A stretch of DNA of 64,000 nt from Pseudomonas fluorescens (GCF_001307275.1 NZ_CP012831.1:682001-746000); one strand, 5' to 3'; counted from the first letter of the stretch, positions 48,424 through 60,403 are shown. The notes: a model not told the origin generated them from the sequence alone. Translations and numbers: made by a program.

Positions 48424-51075
48424 TCAAGCTTCATCGTCCATGCCCGGTTGCGCCTGCAACGGCAAGTGCAACGTGATGCAGGTGCCGCGTCCGTCGAGGC
48501 CGTCGGCCACGCTGATTCGCCCGCCGTGGGCACCGACCATGCCCTGGCAGATCGCCAATCCCAACCCTGTGCCCTGCCCGCCCCGATCACCGCGCGCGGC
48601 GGTGTAGAACATATCGAAGATTTTCTCCCGCTCCTCTTCAGGAATCCCGGGGCCTTCATCGGCCACGGCAAAAAACACCTCATTGGCGGTCGCCCCGGCA
48701 CACAGCAGCAGGCGTCCTTGGGCTGGCGAGAACCGCGCCGCGTTCTCCAGCACGTTCACCAGGGCCTGCTCGATCAACGCTGCATGCACATACAACAAGG
48801 GCAATTCAGCGGGCACCTCGACCGTGAGCGCCAGGGGCGCCAACACCGCTCGCAGGCGATTCAGCGCACTGCCAACGATGTCGGCCGGCGCCACCCAGTC
48901 CCGCGCCAGTTTCAGGGCGCCGTGGCCCAGACGAGTCATGTCCAGCAAGTTCTGGATGTAGCGATCCAACCGCTCGGCTTCATCGCGGGTGCCTTCGAGC
49001 AGCTCGCGACGATCGGCCAGCGGGATCGCCTCCCCCAGCGCCAACAGGCTGTCGATGCTGCCGCGCATGGCGGTCAGCGGTGTGCGCAGATCGTGGGACA
49101 CGGAAGCCAGCAAAGCGCTGCGCAGTTGCTCGGTTTCGCCATGCAGACGCGCCGCTTCCAGGTCCTGGGCCAGTTGCGCCCGAGCCAGCGCCTGGGCCAA
49201 TGGCTGACTGAGGGCCGCCAGCAAACGGCGACGCTGACCACTCAGGGGTTGGCCTTCTTTCGGGCAGACGCCCAGCAAGGCCAGCGGTCCGCCTTCCGCC
49301 GACAACGGCCACCACCACCAACGCCCGGAGGGCAGTGTCCCGGTGCCGGCGCCGGCCGACTGATCGTGCTGCCAGGACCAATCGGCCGCCGCGCGCTCAG
49401 CCTCGGTGAGGGTCAACGGCTCACCGCTTTCGACCTTCCAATCGCCCTGGCTGTCGCGGTCGAGCAGGCATAGCTGCAAGTCGTGCCAACCGTTGAGGTG
49501 CTGCGCGGCGGCGCTGATCACGGCCTGGCGGTCGGTGGCGGCAGTGAGTTTGCGGGACAGGTCCAGCAGCTCGCCGGTTTCCTGTTGGGTGTCGCGCAGG
49601 GCCTGCAACTGGCGGCGCTGGCGAGCGGCCAGGTTGCCGGTCAGGGCCGCCATGAGCAGGAAAAACACCAGCGTCAGCACATCTTCTTCGCGCTGGATGG
49701 TCAGGGAAAAATTCGGCGGGATGAACAGGAAATCATAGGCCAGGAACGACAGCGCCGCACAGGCCAGCGCCGGGCCGAGGCTGCTGCGTACGGCCACCAG
49801 CAACACTGCCATCAGGAACACCAGGGAGATATTGGGCAACGCCAGCAATCCCGAGATTCCCCAGGCCAATGCGCTGGCCACCACGGTCGCCAGCAACGCC
49901 AGCACATAATCGAACCTGGTCTGGACGGCGCCTGAGTGCACGCGGGCGGGACGCGGTTGCTCATCGCTGTCCAGCACGTTGATTTCCAGGCCCCGGGCAC
50001 CGCGCAGCAGGCGCGAAGCGAGGCCGCCGCCAAACAGCCGTCGGCGCAGGCGCGGCCGGGACTGGCCCACCAGCACCAGCGTGGCGCGACGTTCGCTGGC
50101 GTGCTGGATCAGCGTCCTGGCCACTTCACCGGCCCGCAGCAGCACCACTTCGCCGCCGAGGCGTTCAGCCAGTTGCTGGGCATTCTGCAGGCGCTGGCGC
50201 GAGGCCTCGTCACGGGCGCTGCCGTTGTCCACATGCACCAGGCTCCACGGCAGATGCCGACGCTGGGCGACGCGGCTGGCATGACGCACCAGGCGTTCAG
50301 CCTGCACATCACCGTCCACCCCCACCAGCAAGCGTCCGCGCACTGCCGGCGCGGCCTGGCCCAGTTGTCGATAGCCCAGGGCCAGGTCATTGTCGACCTG
50401 GGCGGCGGCGGTCTGCATCGCCAGCTCACGCAACGCGGTCAGGTTGGTCTGGGAGAAAAACGCATCGATCGCCGCCCTGGCCTGTTCCGGCACGTAGACC
50501 TTGCCATCGCGCAGACGCTCCAGCAGCTCACGGGGTGGCAGGTCGATCAGCAGCAGTTCATCGGCTTCCTGCAGGACCCAGTCCGGCAACGTCTCGCGCA
50601 CCTGCACGCCGGTGATGCCGCGTACTTGGTCGTTGAGGCTTTCCAGATGCTGGACATTGACCGTGGTGTAGACGTCGATGCCCGCCGCGAGCAGTTCCTG
50701 AATGTCCTGCCAGCGTTTGGCATGGCGGCTGTCGGGGGCGTTGCTGTGGGCCAGTTCGTCCACGAGGACCAGGGTCGGCCGGGCGGCGAGCAGGCCATCG
50801 AGGTCCATTTCCTCGAGCATCACGCCGCGATATTCCGAGCGCACCAACGGCTGCTGCGCCAGGCCGCCGAGCAGCGCTTCGGTTTCGGCACGACCGTGAG
50901 TTTCCACCACCCCGGCGATGACCGTCACGCCTTGGCGCAGTTGGGTGTGAGCCGCTTGCAGCATGGCGTAGGTCTTGCCGACACCGGGGGCCGCGCCCAG
51001 GAAGACCTTGAGCCGACCACGGCCGTTACGGGGCAGATTGGCTAACAGTGCGTCGGCGCGGCCGGAGTCGCTCAT
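48424..51075 (-). CDS. kdpD: Potassium-sensing histidine kinase KdpD
   Basis: An 883-aa sensor kinase. The N-terminal KdpD domain has the Walker-like GAAPGVGKTYAML and a Usp-like domain, then four closely packed membrane helices (about 395-490, DUF4118), a GAF-like region, and HisKA/HATPase with the phospho-acceptor His in ASVSHDLRTPLTA and the boxes VLENAARFSP and GPGIPEEER. It signals K+ limitation to KdpE. A REP cluster separates it from kdpC. Confidence 0.95.
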   Translation of the reverse strand: MSDSGRADALLANLPRNGRGRLKVFLGAAPGVGKTYAMLQAAHTQLRQGVTVIAGVVETHGRAETEALLGGLAQQPLVRSEYRGVMLEEMDLDGLLAARPTLVLVDELAHSNAPDSRHAKRWQDIQELLAAGIDVYTTVNVQHLESLNDQVRGITGVQVRETLPDWVLQEADELLLIDLPPRELLERLRDGKVYVPEQARAAIDAFFSQTNLTALRELAMQTAAAQVDNDLALGYRQLGQAAPAVRGRLLVGVDGDVQAERLVRHASRVAQRRHLPWSLVHVDNGSARDEASRQRLQNAQQLAERLGGEVVLLRAGEVARTLIQHASERRATLVLVGQSRPRLRRRLFGGGLASRLLRGARGLEINVLDSDEQPRPARVHSGAVQTRFDYVLALLATVVASALAWGISGLLALPNISLVFLMAVLLVAVRSSLGPALACAALSFLAYDFLFIPPNFSLTIQREEDVLTLVFFLLMAALTGNLAARQRRQLQALRDTQQETGELLDLSRKLTAATDRQAVISAAAQHLNGWHDLQLCLLDRDSQGDWKVESGEPLTLTEAERAAADWSWQHDQSAGAGTGTLPSGRWWWWPLSAEGGPLALLGVCPKEGQPLSGQRRRLLAALSQPLAQALARAQLAQDLEAARLHGETEQLRSALLASVSHDLRTPLTAMRGSIDSLLALGEAIPLADRRELLEGTRDEAERLDRYIQNLLDMTRLGHGALKLARDWVAPADIVGSALNRLRAVLAPLALTVEVPAELPLLYVHAALIEQALVNVLENAARFSPAQGRLLLCAGATANEVFFAVADEGPGIPEEEREKIFDMFYTAARGDRGGQGTGLGLAICQGMVGAHGGRISVADGLDGRGTCITLHLPLQAQPGMDDEA

Positions 51076-51113
51076 GGCGTGGAAATCTCTTTCAAATATT
51101 GATCAAACACCCT

Positions 51114-51261
51114 GTGGGAGCCGGACCTGTGGGAGCAAAGCATATGGGCACTGGACCTGTGGGAGCCAAGCTTGCTCGCGATCAAGACGACACAGTTCAA
51201 CGGATGGACCGCGTTATCGTTCATCGCGAGCAAGCTTTGGTCCCACAGGCGCTACTCCCAC
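51114..51261. repeat. Degenerate class A REP cluster between kdpC and kdpD
   Basis: Several partial copies in both orientations: GTGGGAGC (51114), CTGTGGGAGCAAAG, GTGGGAGCCAAGCTTGCTCG and the inverse CGCGAGCAAGC...TCCCAC. The copies are more diverged than elsewhere, which suggests older insertion or decay. Confidence 0.8.
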
Positions 51262-51266
51262 AGGTT

Positions 51267-51812
51267 CTACAGTTTTTCCAGGGCCAGGTTCAGCGCCAGC
51301 ACATTCACCACCGGTGGACCCACCAGGGGTTGCTCGATGTTGTCGTCGAGCAATTGCTGCAAGGTCGAGGCCGGCAGGTTGCGCGCGGCGGCGACACGCG
51401 CCAGTTGATAGGCAATTGCCGCCGGAGGCAAGTGCGGATCCAGCCCGCTGCCGGAGGTGGTCAGCAATGCCAGCGGCACCGGCCCCTGACCCGGCACCTG
51501 AAGTTTGCGGGCGTCATCAATCACCCGTGTGGCCAGGGCCGGATTGCTCGGGGAGAAATTACTGGCGCCGCTGGCGACCGTGGCGAAGGCACCGGCCGAT
51601 GGCCGTGGATGAAACCAGGCATCGCCGGTGAAGTCCTGGGCGATCAGCATTGAGCCACGGACCTTGCCGGCGGCATCGACGATCAGGCTGCCGTTGGCTT
51701 GGGCGGGAAAGGCGACTTGCGCCACGCCGGTGACCACCAGTGGGTAGGCGACACCGGTGATCAGGCTCATCAACAATAACAGGCTCAAGGCCGGGCGAAT
51801 CAGAGTGGACAT
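51267..51812 (-). CDS. kdpC: K+-transporting ATPase subunit KdpC
   Basis: A 181-aa single-pass inner-membrane subunit that supports KdpB. One N-terminal helix (about 7-30) is followed by a periplasmic domain with the family block [13 protein letters not shown] and [25 protein letters not shown] precedes ATG 51812. Confidence 0.95.
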   Translation of the reverse strand: MSTLIRPALSLLLLMSLITGVAYPLVVTGVAQVAFPAQANGSLIVDAAGKVRGSMLIAQDFTGDAWFHPRPSAGAFATVASGASNFSPSNPALATRVIDDARKLQVPGQGPVPLALLTTSGSGLDPHLPPAAIAYQLARVAAARNLPASTLQQLLDDNIEQPLVGPPVVNVLALNLALEKL

Positions 51813-51841
51813 TTCAAAATCCTCGAATCAAAAAATTCATC

Positions 51842-51972
51842 GTGGCGAGGGAGCTTGCTCCCGCTGGGCTGCGAGGCAGACCCAAAACCAGCCCCAGCTG
51901 TGTGTCAGGCTGGTTGGAGTCAATTTCCTGGGGGTTGCTTCGCAACCCAGCGGGAGCAAGCTCCCTCGCCAC
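51842..51972. repeat. REPIN, class B, between kdpB and kdpC
   Basis: GTGGCGAGGGAGCTTGCTCC and its inverse, with inner GGCTGCGAGGCAG/CTTCGCAACCC arms. It fills the gap between kdpB and kdpC. Confidence 0.9.
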
Positions 51973-52016
51973 AAAACCTCTCCTGGCACAAAAAATCTGT
52001 GCACCGGACATCAGGC

Positions 52017-54074
<2,058 letters not shown>

Positions 54075-54081
54075 CAGATCC

Positions 54082-55776
54082 TCAGAAGCCCATGCTCAGG
54101 TGTTCGGCAATCGGCCCCAGCGCCAGGGTCGGCAGGAAGGTCAAGCCGCCCACCAGCAGGATGGTCACGGTCAACAAGGTCACGAACAGCGGGCCATGGG
54201 TGGGAAAGCTGTTCTGGCCAATCGGCGCGCTCTTCTTCAAGGCCAGGCTGCCAGCCAATGCCAGCACCGGCAGGATGTAGCCGAACCGGCCGATCAACAT
54301 GCCCAGGCCCAGCATCAGGTTGTGGAAAGGTGTGTTGGCGCCGAACCCGCCGAATGCCGAACCGTTGTTCGCTCCCGCTGAGGTGTAGGCGTACAACAAC
54401 TGGCTGAAACCGTGGGCACCCGGGTTGCTCACCGCCGCGGCAGGCCCGGGCAGGCTCGCGGCGACGGCACCCAGCACCAGCACGCTGACGGGCATCACCA
54501 GCAGGGTCGCCACCAACAGTTGCACCTCTCGGGCGCCCAGCTTCTTGCCCAGGTACTCCGGGGTGCGACCGATCATCAAGCCGGCCAGGAACACGGCGAT
54601 CAACACGTTCAACAGCATCCCGTAGAGCCCGGCCCCGACGCCGCCGAAGATCACCTCGCCGACCATCATGTTCACCAGGGCCACCATGCCACTGAGCGGG
54701 TTGAGACTGTCATGCATGGCGTTGACCGAGCCGTTGGACGCTGCCGTGGTCGTCACCGACCACAGCACCGTGGCGGTGGTGCCGAAGCGCGTCTCCTTGC
54801 CTTCCAGCGGCGCGGTCTGTTCGACGGCAGGATTGTTCAGGGCCGGGCTGGGCTGGTATTCGGCCCACAGCGACGTCGCGCCACCGATCAGGAACAGCGC
54901 CAGCATGCAGGCAATGATCGCGCGGCTCTGACGCAGGTCCTTGACGTAATGACCGAAGGTGAACACCAGCGCGGCGGGAATCAGGATGATCGACGCGAGC
55001 TCAAACAGATTGCTCCAGGCCGTCGGGTTTTCGAACGGGTGGGCCGAGTTGACGCCGAAGAAACCGCCGCCGTTGGTACCCAATTGCTTGATCGCGATCT
55101 GGCTGGCGGCCGGCCCCAGCGGGATGACTTGGTCGGCGCCCTGCATCGTGACCCCGTGCACATAGTGCGCGAAGGTCTGCGGCACGCCCTGCCAGACCAG
55201 GAACAACGCCAGCAGCAGGCACAGCGGCAACAACCCGTAGAGGGTGGCACGGGTCATGTCGACCCAGAAATTACCCAGCGTCGTGGCGGACTTGCGCCCG
55301 ATCCCGCGACACAGCGCCACCAGCACGGCCAGGCCGGTGGCGGCGCTGACGAAGTTCTGCACGGTCAGGCCGACCATCTGGCTCAGGTAACTCAGGGACG
55401 CTTCACCGCTGTAGGACTGCCAGTTGGTGTTGGTCATGAAACTCACGGCCGTATTGAAGGCCTGGGTCCACTCCATGCCGGGCAGTTGCTCGGTATTGAG
55501 GGGCAGATGGCCCTGCAGCAGCAGAACCGCAAACAGCAGCACAAAACCCGCCAGGTTGAACGCGAGCATGGCCAGGGTGTATTTCTGCCAGCTTTGCTCA
55601 GCCCTGGAATCGACACCGGCCAGGCGATAGCAACCGCGCTCCACCGGGCCGAGGATCGGGGAAAGCCAGGTGCGCTGGCCTTCCATCACCCGGTAGTAAA
55701 AACGCCCCAGAAACGGTGCCGGAATCAGCACCAGGGCGAAAAAGGCGAGGATCAGCCCGTAGTCATAACCGTGCAT
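54082..55776 (-). CDS. kdpA: K+-transporting ATPase subunit KdpA
   Basis: A 564-aa K+ channel-like subunit with ten membrane helices and four selectivity-filter repeats ([43 protein letters not shown] and [11 protein letters not shown]). AGGAG precedes ATG 55776, which is 8 bases after kdpF. Confidence 0.97.
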   Translation of the reverse strand: MHGYDYGLILAFFALVLIPAPFLGRFYYRVMEGQRTWLSPILGPVERGCYRLAGVDSRAEQSWQKYTLAMLAFNLAGFVLLFAVLLLQGHLPLNTEQLPGMEWTQAFNTAVSFMTNTNWQSYSGEASLSYLSQMVGLTVQNFVSAATGLAVLVALCRGIGRKSATTLGNFWVDMTRATLYGLLPLCLLLALFLVWQGVPQTFAHYVHGVTMQGADQVIPLGPAASQIAIKQLGTNGGGFFGVNSAHPFENPTAWSNLFELASIILIPAALVFTFGHYVKDLRQSRAIIACMLALFLIGGATSLWAEYQPSPALNNPAVEQTAPLEGKETRFGTTATVLWSVTTTAASNGSVNAMHDSLNPLSGMVALVNMMVGEVIFGGVGAGLYGMLLNVLIAVFLAGLMIGRTPEYLGKKLGAREVQLLVATLLVMPVSVLVLGAVAASLPGPAAAVSNPGAHGFSQLLYAYTSAGANNGSAFGGFGANTPFHNLMLGLGMLIGRFGYILPVLALAGSLALKKSAPIGQNSFPTHGPLFVTLLTVTILLVGGLTFLPTLALGPIAEHLSMGF

Positions 55777-55784
55777 AGCCGCTC

Positions 55785-55874
55785 CTAGTTCCGATCGGCG
55801 CGCAACAGCGCAACCAGCAGATAGATGAACAGCGCCACTGCCAGCAGCAGCGACACCCCGTCCAGAACACTCAT
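55785..55874 (-). CDS. kdpF: Small K+-transport ATPase subunit KdpF
   Basis: A 29-aa single-helix peptide (core LLLAVALFIYLLVALLRADR) that stabilises the Kdp complex. It is at the expected first position of the operon, 8 bases before kdpA. It is short enough to be missed by size cut-offs. ATG 55874. Confidence 0.9.
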   Translation of the reverse strand: MSVLDGVSLLLAVALFIYLLVALLRADRN

Positions 55875-55961
55875 GGGATTTCTCCGTGATACGGCGTCGT
55901 GCCGTGTGTGGAGTGATTGTCGGCAGGGAGGCTGTAAAGGAACGAGATCGAGAGAGGGCTT

Positions 55962-55988
55962 GGGGGATAAAGAAAGTGTAAAAAATGA
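55962..55988 (-). promoter_or_regulatory. Candidate KdpE-binding box upstream of kdpF
   Basis: Read on the minus strand: CATTTTTTACACTTTCTTTA then TCCCCC. The TTTACA and TTTATC hexamers are spaced 11 bases apart. It resembles the E. coli KdpE site (TTTATACTTTTTTTACACC) from memory. It is about 90-115 bases before kdpF, in the right place for an activator. The other half of this 396-bp gap holds a REPIN and the eat promoter region. Confidence 0.55.
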
Positions 55989-56013
55989 GCGGTTGGTTGG
56001 CTGGGCTGGCCCT

Positions 56014-56098
56014 ATCGCGAGCACGCTCGCTCCCACATTTTGATCTGTTGTGAATACAGAATCTGTGTCCACCCTGTGGGAGCGAGCTTGCTCGCGAT
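56014..56098. repeat. REPIN, class A, CGCGA-out orientation
   Basis: ATCGCGAGCACGC...GCTCCCAC and GTGGGAGC...GCTCGCGAT. One copy has a single change (CACGCTCG for CAAGCTCG). It lies between the divergent kdp and eat genes. Confidence 0.88.
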
Positions 56099-56270
56099 CA
56101 GGCCTGGACAGGCGCCGACGCTCTGAACTGGGGCACAAAACCAGGCCATCCGGCAGCGAACATCCCCGATACGACACGATTTCACCTATTACGACCGCTC
56201 CCACCACACTGGCACGCCCACTGCACTGCCCCTCCCCAGCGCTTTTGCTATGGATCGAGGGGAGCCACCG

Positions 56271-57635
56271 ATGAACACACAACTCAAACCCACCCTGGGC
56301 ACCCTGCATTTATGGGGCATTGCCGTCGGCCTGGTGATTTCCGGCGAGTATTTCGGCTGGAGCTATGGCTGGGGCGTGGCCGGGACGCTGGGTTTCCTGG
56401 TGACGTCCTTCATGGTGGCGGCCATGTACACCTGCTTCATTTTCAGTTTCACTGAACTGACCACCGCCATCCCTCATGCCGGCGGGCCGTTTGCCTACAG
56501 CCGTCGCGCCTTCGGCGAGAAAGGCGGATTGATTGCAGGGCTGGCGACGCTGATCGAATTCGTCTTCGCACCGCCGGCCATTGCCCTGGCCATCGGCGCC
56601 TACCTGAACGTGCAGTTCCCGGCGCTGGACCCGAAACACGCCGCAGTCGGCGCCTATATCGTGTTCATGGGCCTGAACATCCTCGGGGTCAAATTGGCGG
56701 CGACATTCGAGCTGATTGTCTGCGTCCTGGCGGTGGCCGAACTGCTAGTGTTCATGGGCGTCGTGGCCCCGGCATTCAGTTTCAGCAGCTTTGCGCTGAA
56801 CGGCTGGGCCGGTTCGGATGTGTTCGGCGCCCCAGCCATTGCCGGCATGTTCGCTGCGATCCCCTTCGCCATCTGGTTCTTCCTGGCCATCGAAGGCGCC
56901 GCCATGGCCGCCGAAGAAGCCAAGGACCCGAAACGCACGATTCCCAAGGCCTACATCAGCGGCATCCTGACCCTGGTGTTCCTGGCGATGGGTGTGATGT
57001 TCTTTGCCGGCGGCGTCGGCGATTGGCGCACCCTGTCGAACATCAACGATCCCCTGCCCCAAGCCATGAAAACCGTGGTCGGCGAAAGCTCCGGCTGGCT
57101 GCACATGCTGGTCTGGATCGGCCTGTTCGGCCTGGTGGCGAGTTTCCACGGGATCATCCTGGGCTACTCGCGACAGTTCTTCGCCCTGGCCCGCGCCGGC
57201 TACCTGCCCGCCTCCCTGGCCAAACTGTCACGTTTCCAGACCCCGCACCGGGCGATCATCGCCGGTGGACTGATCGGCATTGCCGCGATCTACAGCGACG
57301 GCCTGATCAACCTCGGCGGCATGACCCTGACAGCGGCGATGATCACCATGGCCGTGTTCGGCGCCATCGTCATGTACATCATGAGCATGCTCAGCCTGTT
57401 CAAATTGCGTAAAACCGAACCCAACCTGGAACGTACTTTCCGCGCACCGGGTTATCCGATCGTGCCGGGAATCGCCCTGGCGCTGGCGGTGGTGTGCCTG
57501 GTGGCGATGGCCTGGTTCAACGCACTGATCGGGCTGATCTTCCTCGGGTTCATGGCAGTGGGCTTCGTCTATTTCATCCTCACCGCACAACTGCGCGCAG
57601 ACGCGCCCGCCGATGCGATGCTGACCGGGCTTTGA
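56271..57635 (+). CDS. eat: Ethanolamine/amino acid permease (APC family)
   Basis: A 454-aa APC transporter with 12 membrane helices, typical length. The N-terminal GIAVGLVISGEYFGWSYGW motif and FAIEGAAMAAEEAKDPKRTIP fit ethanolamine permeases (Eat). GAGGGGAGCC precedes ATG 56271. No ethanolamine ammonia-lyase genes are in the window, so substrate rests on family resemblance. Confidence 0.85.
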   Translation: MNTQLKPTLGTLHLWGIAVGLVISGEYFGWSYGWGVAGTLGFLVTSFMVAAMYTCFIFSFTELTTAIPHAGGPFAYSRRAFGEKGGLIAGLATLIEFVFAPPAIALAIGAYLNVQFPALDPKHAAVGAYIVFMGLNILGVKLAATFELIVCVLAVAELLVFMGVVAPAFSFSSFALNGWAGSDVFGAPAIAGMFAAIPFAIWFFLAIEGAAMAAEEAKDPKRTIPKAYISGILTLVFLAMGVMFFAGGVGDWRTLSNINDPLPQAMKTVVGESSGWLHMLVWIGLFGLVASFHGIILGYSRQFFALARAGYLPASLAKLSRFQTPHRAIIAGGLIGIAAIYSDGLINLGGMTLTAAMITMAVFGAIVMYIMSMLSLFKLRKTEPNLERTFRAPGYPIVPGIALALAVVCLVAMAWFNALIGLIFLGFMAVGFVYFILTAQLRADAPADAMLTGL

Positions 57636-57754
57636 GGTGAAGCCAGCCGAACGGGCGTAGTATTGAACCACTGCGAACAACCTTCGCTCATAAGTGGTAG
57701 GTGCGATGGATCGGCGAATGTTCGTCCGTCCATCGCGCCATCAAGGAGAGCCCT

Positions 57755-57922
57755 ATGCCCTGGTATGCCTGGTTGATTCTGATTGTTGCAATCGGCTCGA
57801 TCGTTGGTGGTCTGATGATGCTGCGCGACACCGCCAACAAGGTCGAATTGACGGACGAGCAGCGCAAACGTGTTGCCGAGCGCAATGCGGAAATGGATGC
57901 GAAAGAAGCCAAGGATCGTTAA
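57755..57922 (+). CDS. DUF2897 small membrane protein
   Basis: A 55-aa protein: one helix (MPWYAWLILIVAIGSIVGGL, location only) followed by a charged tail (KRVAERNAEMDAKEAKDR). It is a common Pseudomonas small protein. AAGGAGAG precedes ATG 57755. Its function is unknown. Confidence 0.8.
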   Translation: MPWYAWLILIVAIGSIVGGLMMLRDTANKVELTDEQRKRVAERNAEMDAKEAKDR

Positions 57923-57945
57923 CCGCGGCCTCACACACCGATCTC

Positions 57946-58075
57946 GTGGCGAGGGAGCTTGCTCCCGCTGGGGCGCGAAGCGGCCCTCAAAGCTACTGGC
58001 TCGGTGTGCCTGGCTGATTGAATCGTGACTGTTGGGGCTGCTGCGCAGCCCAGCGGGAGCAAGCTCCCTCGCCAC
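57946..58075. repeat. REPIN, class B
   Basis: GTGGCGAGGGAGCTTGCTCC and its inverse, with inner arms GGGGCGCGAAGC/GCTGCGCAGCCC, between convergent genes. Confidence 0.9.
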
Positions 58076-58106
58076 ACAAGCTCCGGGCCTTGCCGCGCCG
58101 ATGGCA

Positions 58107-58958
58107 CTACTTCTCCCAATCCGCCTTGGCGATGTGCAAGCCATGCATCCCTTTGTACGCCGCCCGCTCAGGCTGGCTCCAGCCTTCCAGCAATGAATCC
58201 TCCAACCGATAGATCTCCACACCCAGCGGACGACAGACGCTGAAAGGATCCTGTGCATCCGGCCCCCACATGGCCAGCGACAGGTCCCCCCCCGGGCAGG
58301 TGGACAAAGCACACAACAGATCGATCTCGGCAAAGAACTCCAGGTAATCACCCTTCTGCGCCGGACAGGCCTTCATGAAGTACATGTCGTCATGGTTAAG
58401 CCCCGTGCACTGGAAAATATTCAGTACATCGTGCACATCGAACTCGGTCAGGCCGTGGGGCAACACCGCACGGGTCAGGTTCGAATGGCAGTGATGATGG
58501 AAATCCTCCCCTGTCAGCATCCTGTTCACATACGGATCACAGCGCGTACCCAGCAGATCGTGCAGTCGTCCGCCATGCTCGTCGATGCCATAGCCTGCCA
58601 GGCTGTCATCGGTGATGGTCACCAAGGGCCGCAGGAATGGCAGGTTCGACCACAACCGATCATGGGTGCTGACGTGGGCGCCCTGGAGCTGGCGCGTGCG
58701 CGCCGCCCACAGGCGTTCCCGCGGATCGTTGGCGTTCCAGACGTTGAAGTCCCCCACCTGCGGCCCTACTGGCGTCGTGATGCGGAACACATGCCCGGCC
58801 GGTACGTGCCAGGCGCGACCGGTACGGATCGGCACCTCGAACTGTTCGATCAGGGTCCGCTTGTCCTGCTGCGCGCGAATTCGTTCGTAGAAAGGTTTAT
58901 CCACCTGCAGGGCAGAACCTTTGCTGACCTGGTAGGCGGCTGGGTAGTCTTTGTACAT
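58107..58958 (-). CDS. DUF1989 family protein (urea carboxylase-associated type)
   Basis: A 283-aa protein. It has the DUF1989 core GPQVGDFNVWNAND and STHDRLWSN, with a Cys/His-rich block (EDFHHHCHSNLTR, TGLNHDDMYF) that could bind a metal. Related proteins are CgdA/CgdB, carboxyguanidine deiminases, but this longer, single-chain form is not one of them with certainty. It follows the GntR gene by 15 bases in the same direction, so regulator and enzyme may be one unit. Confidence 0.8.
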   Translation of the reverse strand: MYKDYPAAYQVSKGSALQVDKPFYERIRAQQDKRTLIEQFEVPIRTGRAWHVPAGHVFRITTPVGPQVGDFNVWNANDPRERLWAARTRQLQGAHVSTHDRLWSNLPFLRPLVTITDDSLAGYGIDEHGGRLHDLLGTRCDPYVNRMLTGEDFHHHCHSNLTRAVLPHGLTEFDVHDVLNIFQCTGLNHDDMYFMKACPAQKGDYLEFFAEIDLLCALSTCPGGDLSLAMWGPDAQDPFSVCRPLGVEIYRLEDSLLEGWSQPERAAYKGMHGLHIAKADWEK

Positions 58959-58973
58959 GGCGCAGGTCCTTGA

Positions 58974-59627
58974 TCATTGGTGATGGGTGGGAGCCAGCCA
59001 CTGCAAAAGCAGTTGCTCGGAATCGTCGAGGTAAAGACCCATGGCTTCGTGAGCCGCAAGCTTGTCGCCTTCGGCCAGCGAATCATGGATGTACCGGTCA
59101 CGAGCCAACCACGGAGCCTGGAAACACGCCTCATCGGGCGCGGAGCTGAACACCAGGCGCAGTTGTGCAACCACATTAGTGAAAAACTCATCGAGCAACG
59201 GACTGCGCATCAAGCCGACGATGTGCTGATGAAAGGCCAGGCCATGGGTGCCGACCGAACGCCAGTCCTCACGCTCCCGAGCCAAGTCCGCCGCCTCAAG
59301 GGCTTCAAGCATCCGGTCGGATTGATACTCACGCAATGGTTGGCTGCCCAAGATGGCTTGGAGCTCCAAGGTGCGACGGACCCTGAACAGATCTCGCACA
59401 TCATCGACACCTAACCTGCGAACCATCACCCCTTTGTTGCGTACGTAACGGGTCAACCCATCCTGACCCAGGCGGTGTAACGCTTCGCGGATGGTGTTGC
59501 GCGAGGCGTTGTAGGCTGAAACCAGGTTGTTCTCTATCAGGGCCATACCTGGCAACAAGCGGCCGCTGATGATGTCGGCGCGCAGTTCCAGGGTGATTTG
59601 GTCGGCTAAGGAAAGTCCGTTGGTCAC
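58974..59627 (-). CDS. GntR-family (FCD) transcriptional regulator
   Basis: A 217-aa regulator with an N-terminal winged HTH (ASRNTIREALHRLGQDGL) and a C-terminal FCD domain (RRTLELQAILGSQ, FHQHIVGLM, SPLLDEFFTNVV). FCD domains bind small organic acids. The start is GTG 59627, with GAGG upstream. It is 15 bases upstream of the DUF1989 gene and probably controls it. Confidence 0.88.
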   Translation of the reverse strand: MTNGLSLADQITLELRADIISGRLLPGMALIENNLVSAYNASRNTIREALHRLGQDGLTRYVRNKGVMVRRLGVDDVRDLFRVRRTLELQAILGSQPLREYQSDRMLEALEAADLAREREDWRSVGTHGLAFHQHIVGLMRSPLLDEFFTNVVAQLRLVFSSAPDEACFQAPWLARDRYIHDSLAEGDKLAAHEAMGLYLDDSEQLLLQWLAPTHHQ

Positions 59628-59755
59628 GCTCAGGCCTCATGATTGTTCAACAATCTACTGGCTGTAAGTAATCACGTTCTGTGCCAAGTGATCTTGCGCG
59701 GTAATTTCGATTTGGGCTCCGGAAATCACTCAAGAATAGGCTTTCATCCTTCAGA

Positions 59756-59790
59756 ACAAAAAGAGACCAGTCATTCGACTGGCCTCTTGT
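59756..59790 (-). terminator. Terminator of the ComEA-like gene
   Basis: AAGAGACCAGTC-attcg-GACTGGCCTCTT, one mismatch, with TTTTT on the minus strand after the stem. Confidence 0.8.
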
Positions 59791-59796
59791 CATGCC

Positions 59797-60132
59797 TCAG
59801 TTCACTTCCAGCTTGTCGCGATTCTTGTCCAGGATCGCCTTGCCAATCCCCTTGACTTCCAACAACTCCTCTACCGACGAGAAGGCTCCATTACCCTCAC
59901 GATATGCAACAATTGCCTTGGCCTTGGCCTCGCCTATTCCCAATAATTCGCGTTGCAACGTAGCGGCATCCGCCCCATTGAGATCCACCTTGGCGCTTTG
60001 CGGCTTCGCCGTCATTTCCGTCGCAGGCGACGCAGCCGTGGTCTGTGGCTTGACCGCCGGCGCAGCGATGGTGGCTATAGAGGCGCTGGTCAGAAGGGCA
60101 AAAATCAAAGAGTAGAAATAGCCTGTACGCAT
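59797..60132 (-). CDS. ComEA-like helix-hairpin-helix protein
   Basis: A 111-aa exported protein: signal peptide (FYSLIFALLTSASIATIAA), a Thr/Ala/Pro-rich linker, and two HhH repeats (VDLNGADAATLQRELLGIGEAKAKAIVAYR and FSSVEELLEVKGIGKAILDKNR, locations only). HhH motifs bind DNA non-specifically. It could be a DNA-uptake factor, or be of unrelated use, since no com genes adjoin it. ATG 60132. Confidence 0.85.
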   Translation of the reverse strand: MRTGYFYSLIFALLTSASIATIAAPAVKPQTTAASPATEMTAKPQSAKVDLNGADAATLQRELLGIGEAKAKAIVAYREGNGAFSSVEELLEVKGIGKAILDKNRDKLEVN

Positions 60133-60403
60133 AAATGACGCTCCATGACATCGTTAAGAGAGAAGCAGCTTTTCCGAAGCTGCCTCTCAAACTTAGGCCA
60201 TGAAGATAGCTTGTCAAAAATCAGAATGTTACAGAAAGCGTAAGAAAGAGCGCGAATCCATCGAGGTGAAGTCGTGGTCGGCGGCATCCTTATGACCCTG
60301 AATATCGGGCTAAAAACTGGAAGCCCCAGGGAAGCGGCCTTGGCGGTTGCACGCACCGTGACCATACGGCAAACTTGCCGCGCTTTTAATTTTGGGGAAA
60401 GTG

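Noticed and set aside
54412..55788. 458-codon plus-strand open frame opposite kdpA
   Set aside because: Antisense to kdpA, which has intact selectivity-filter motifs.
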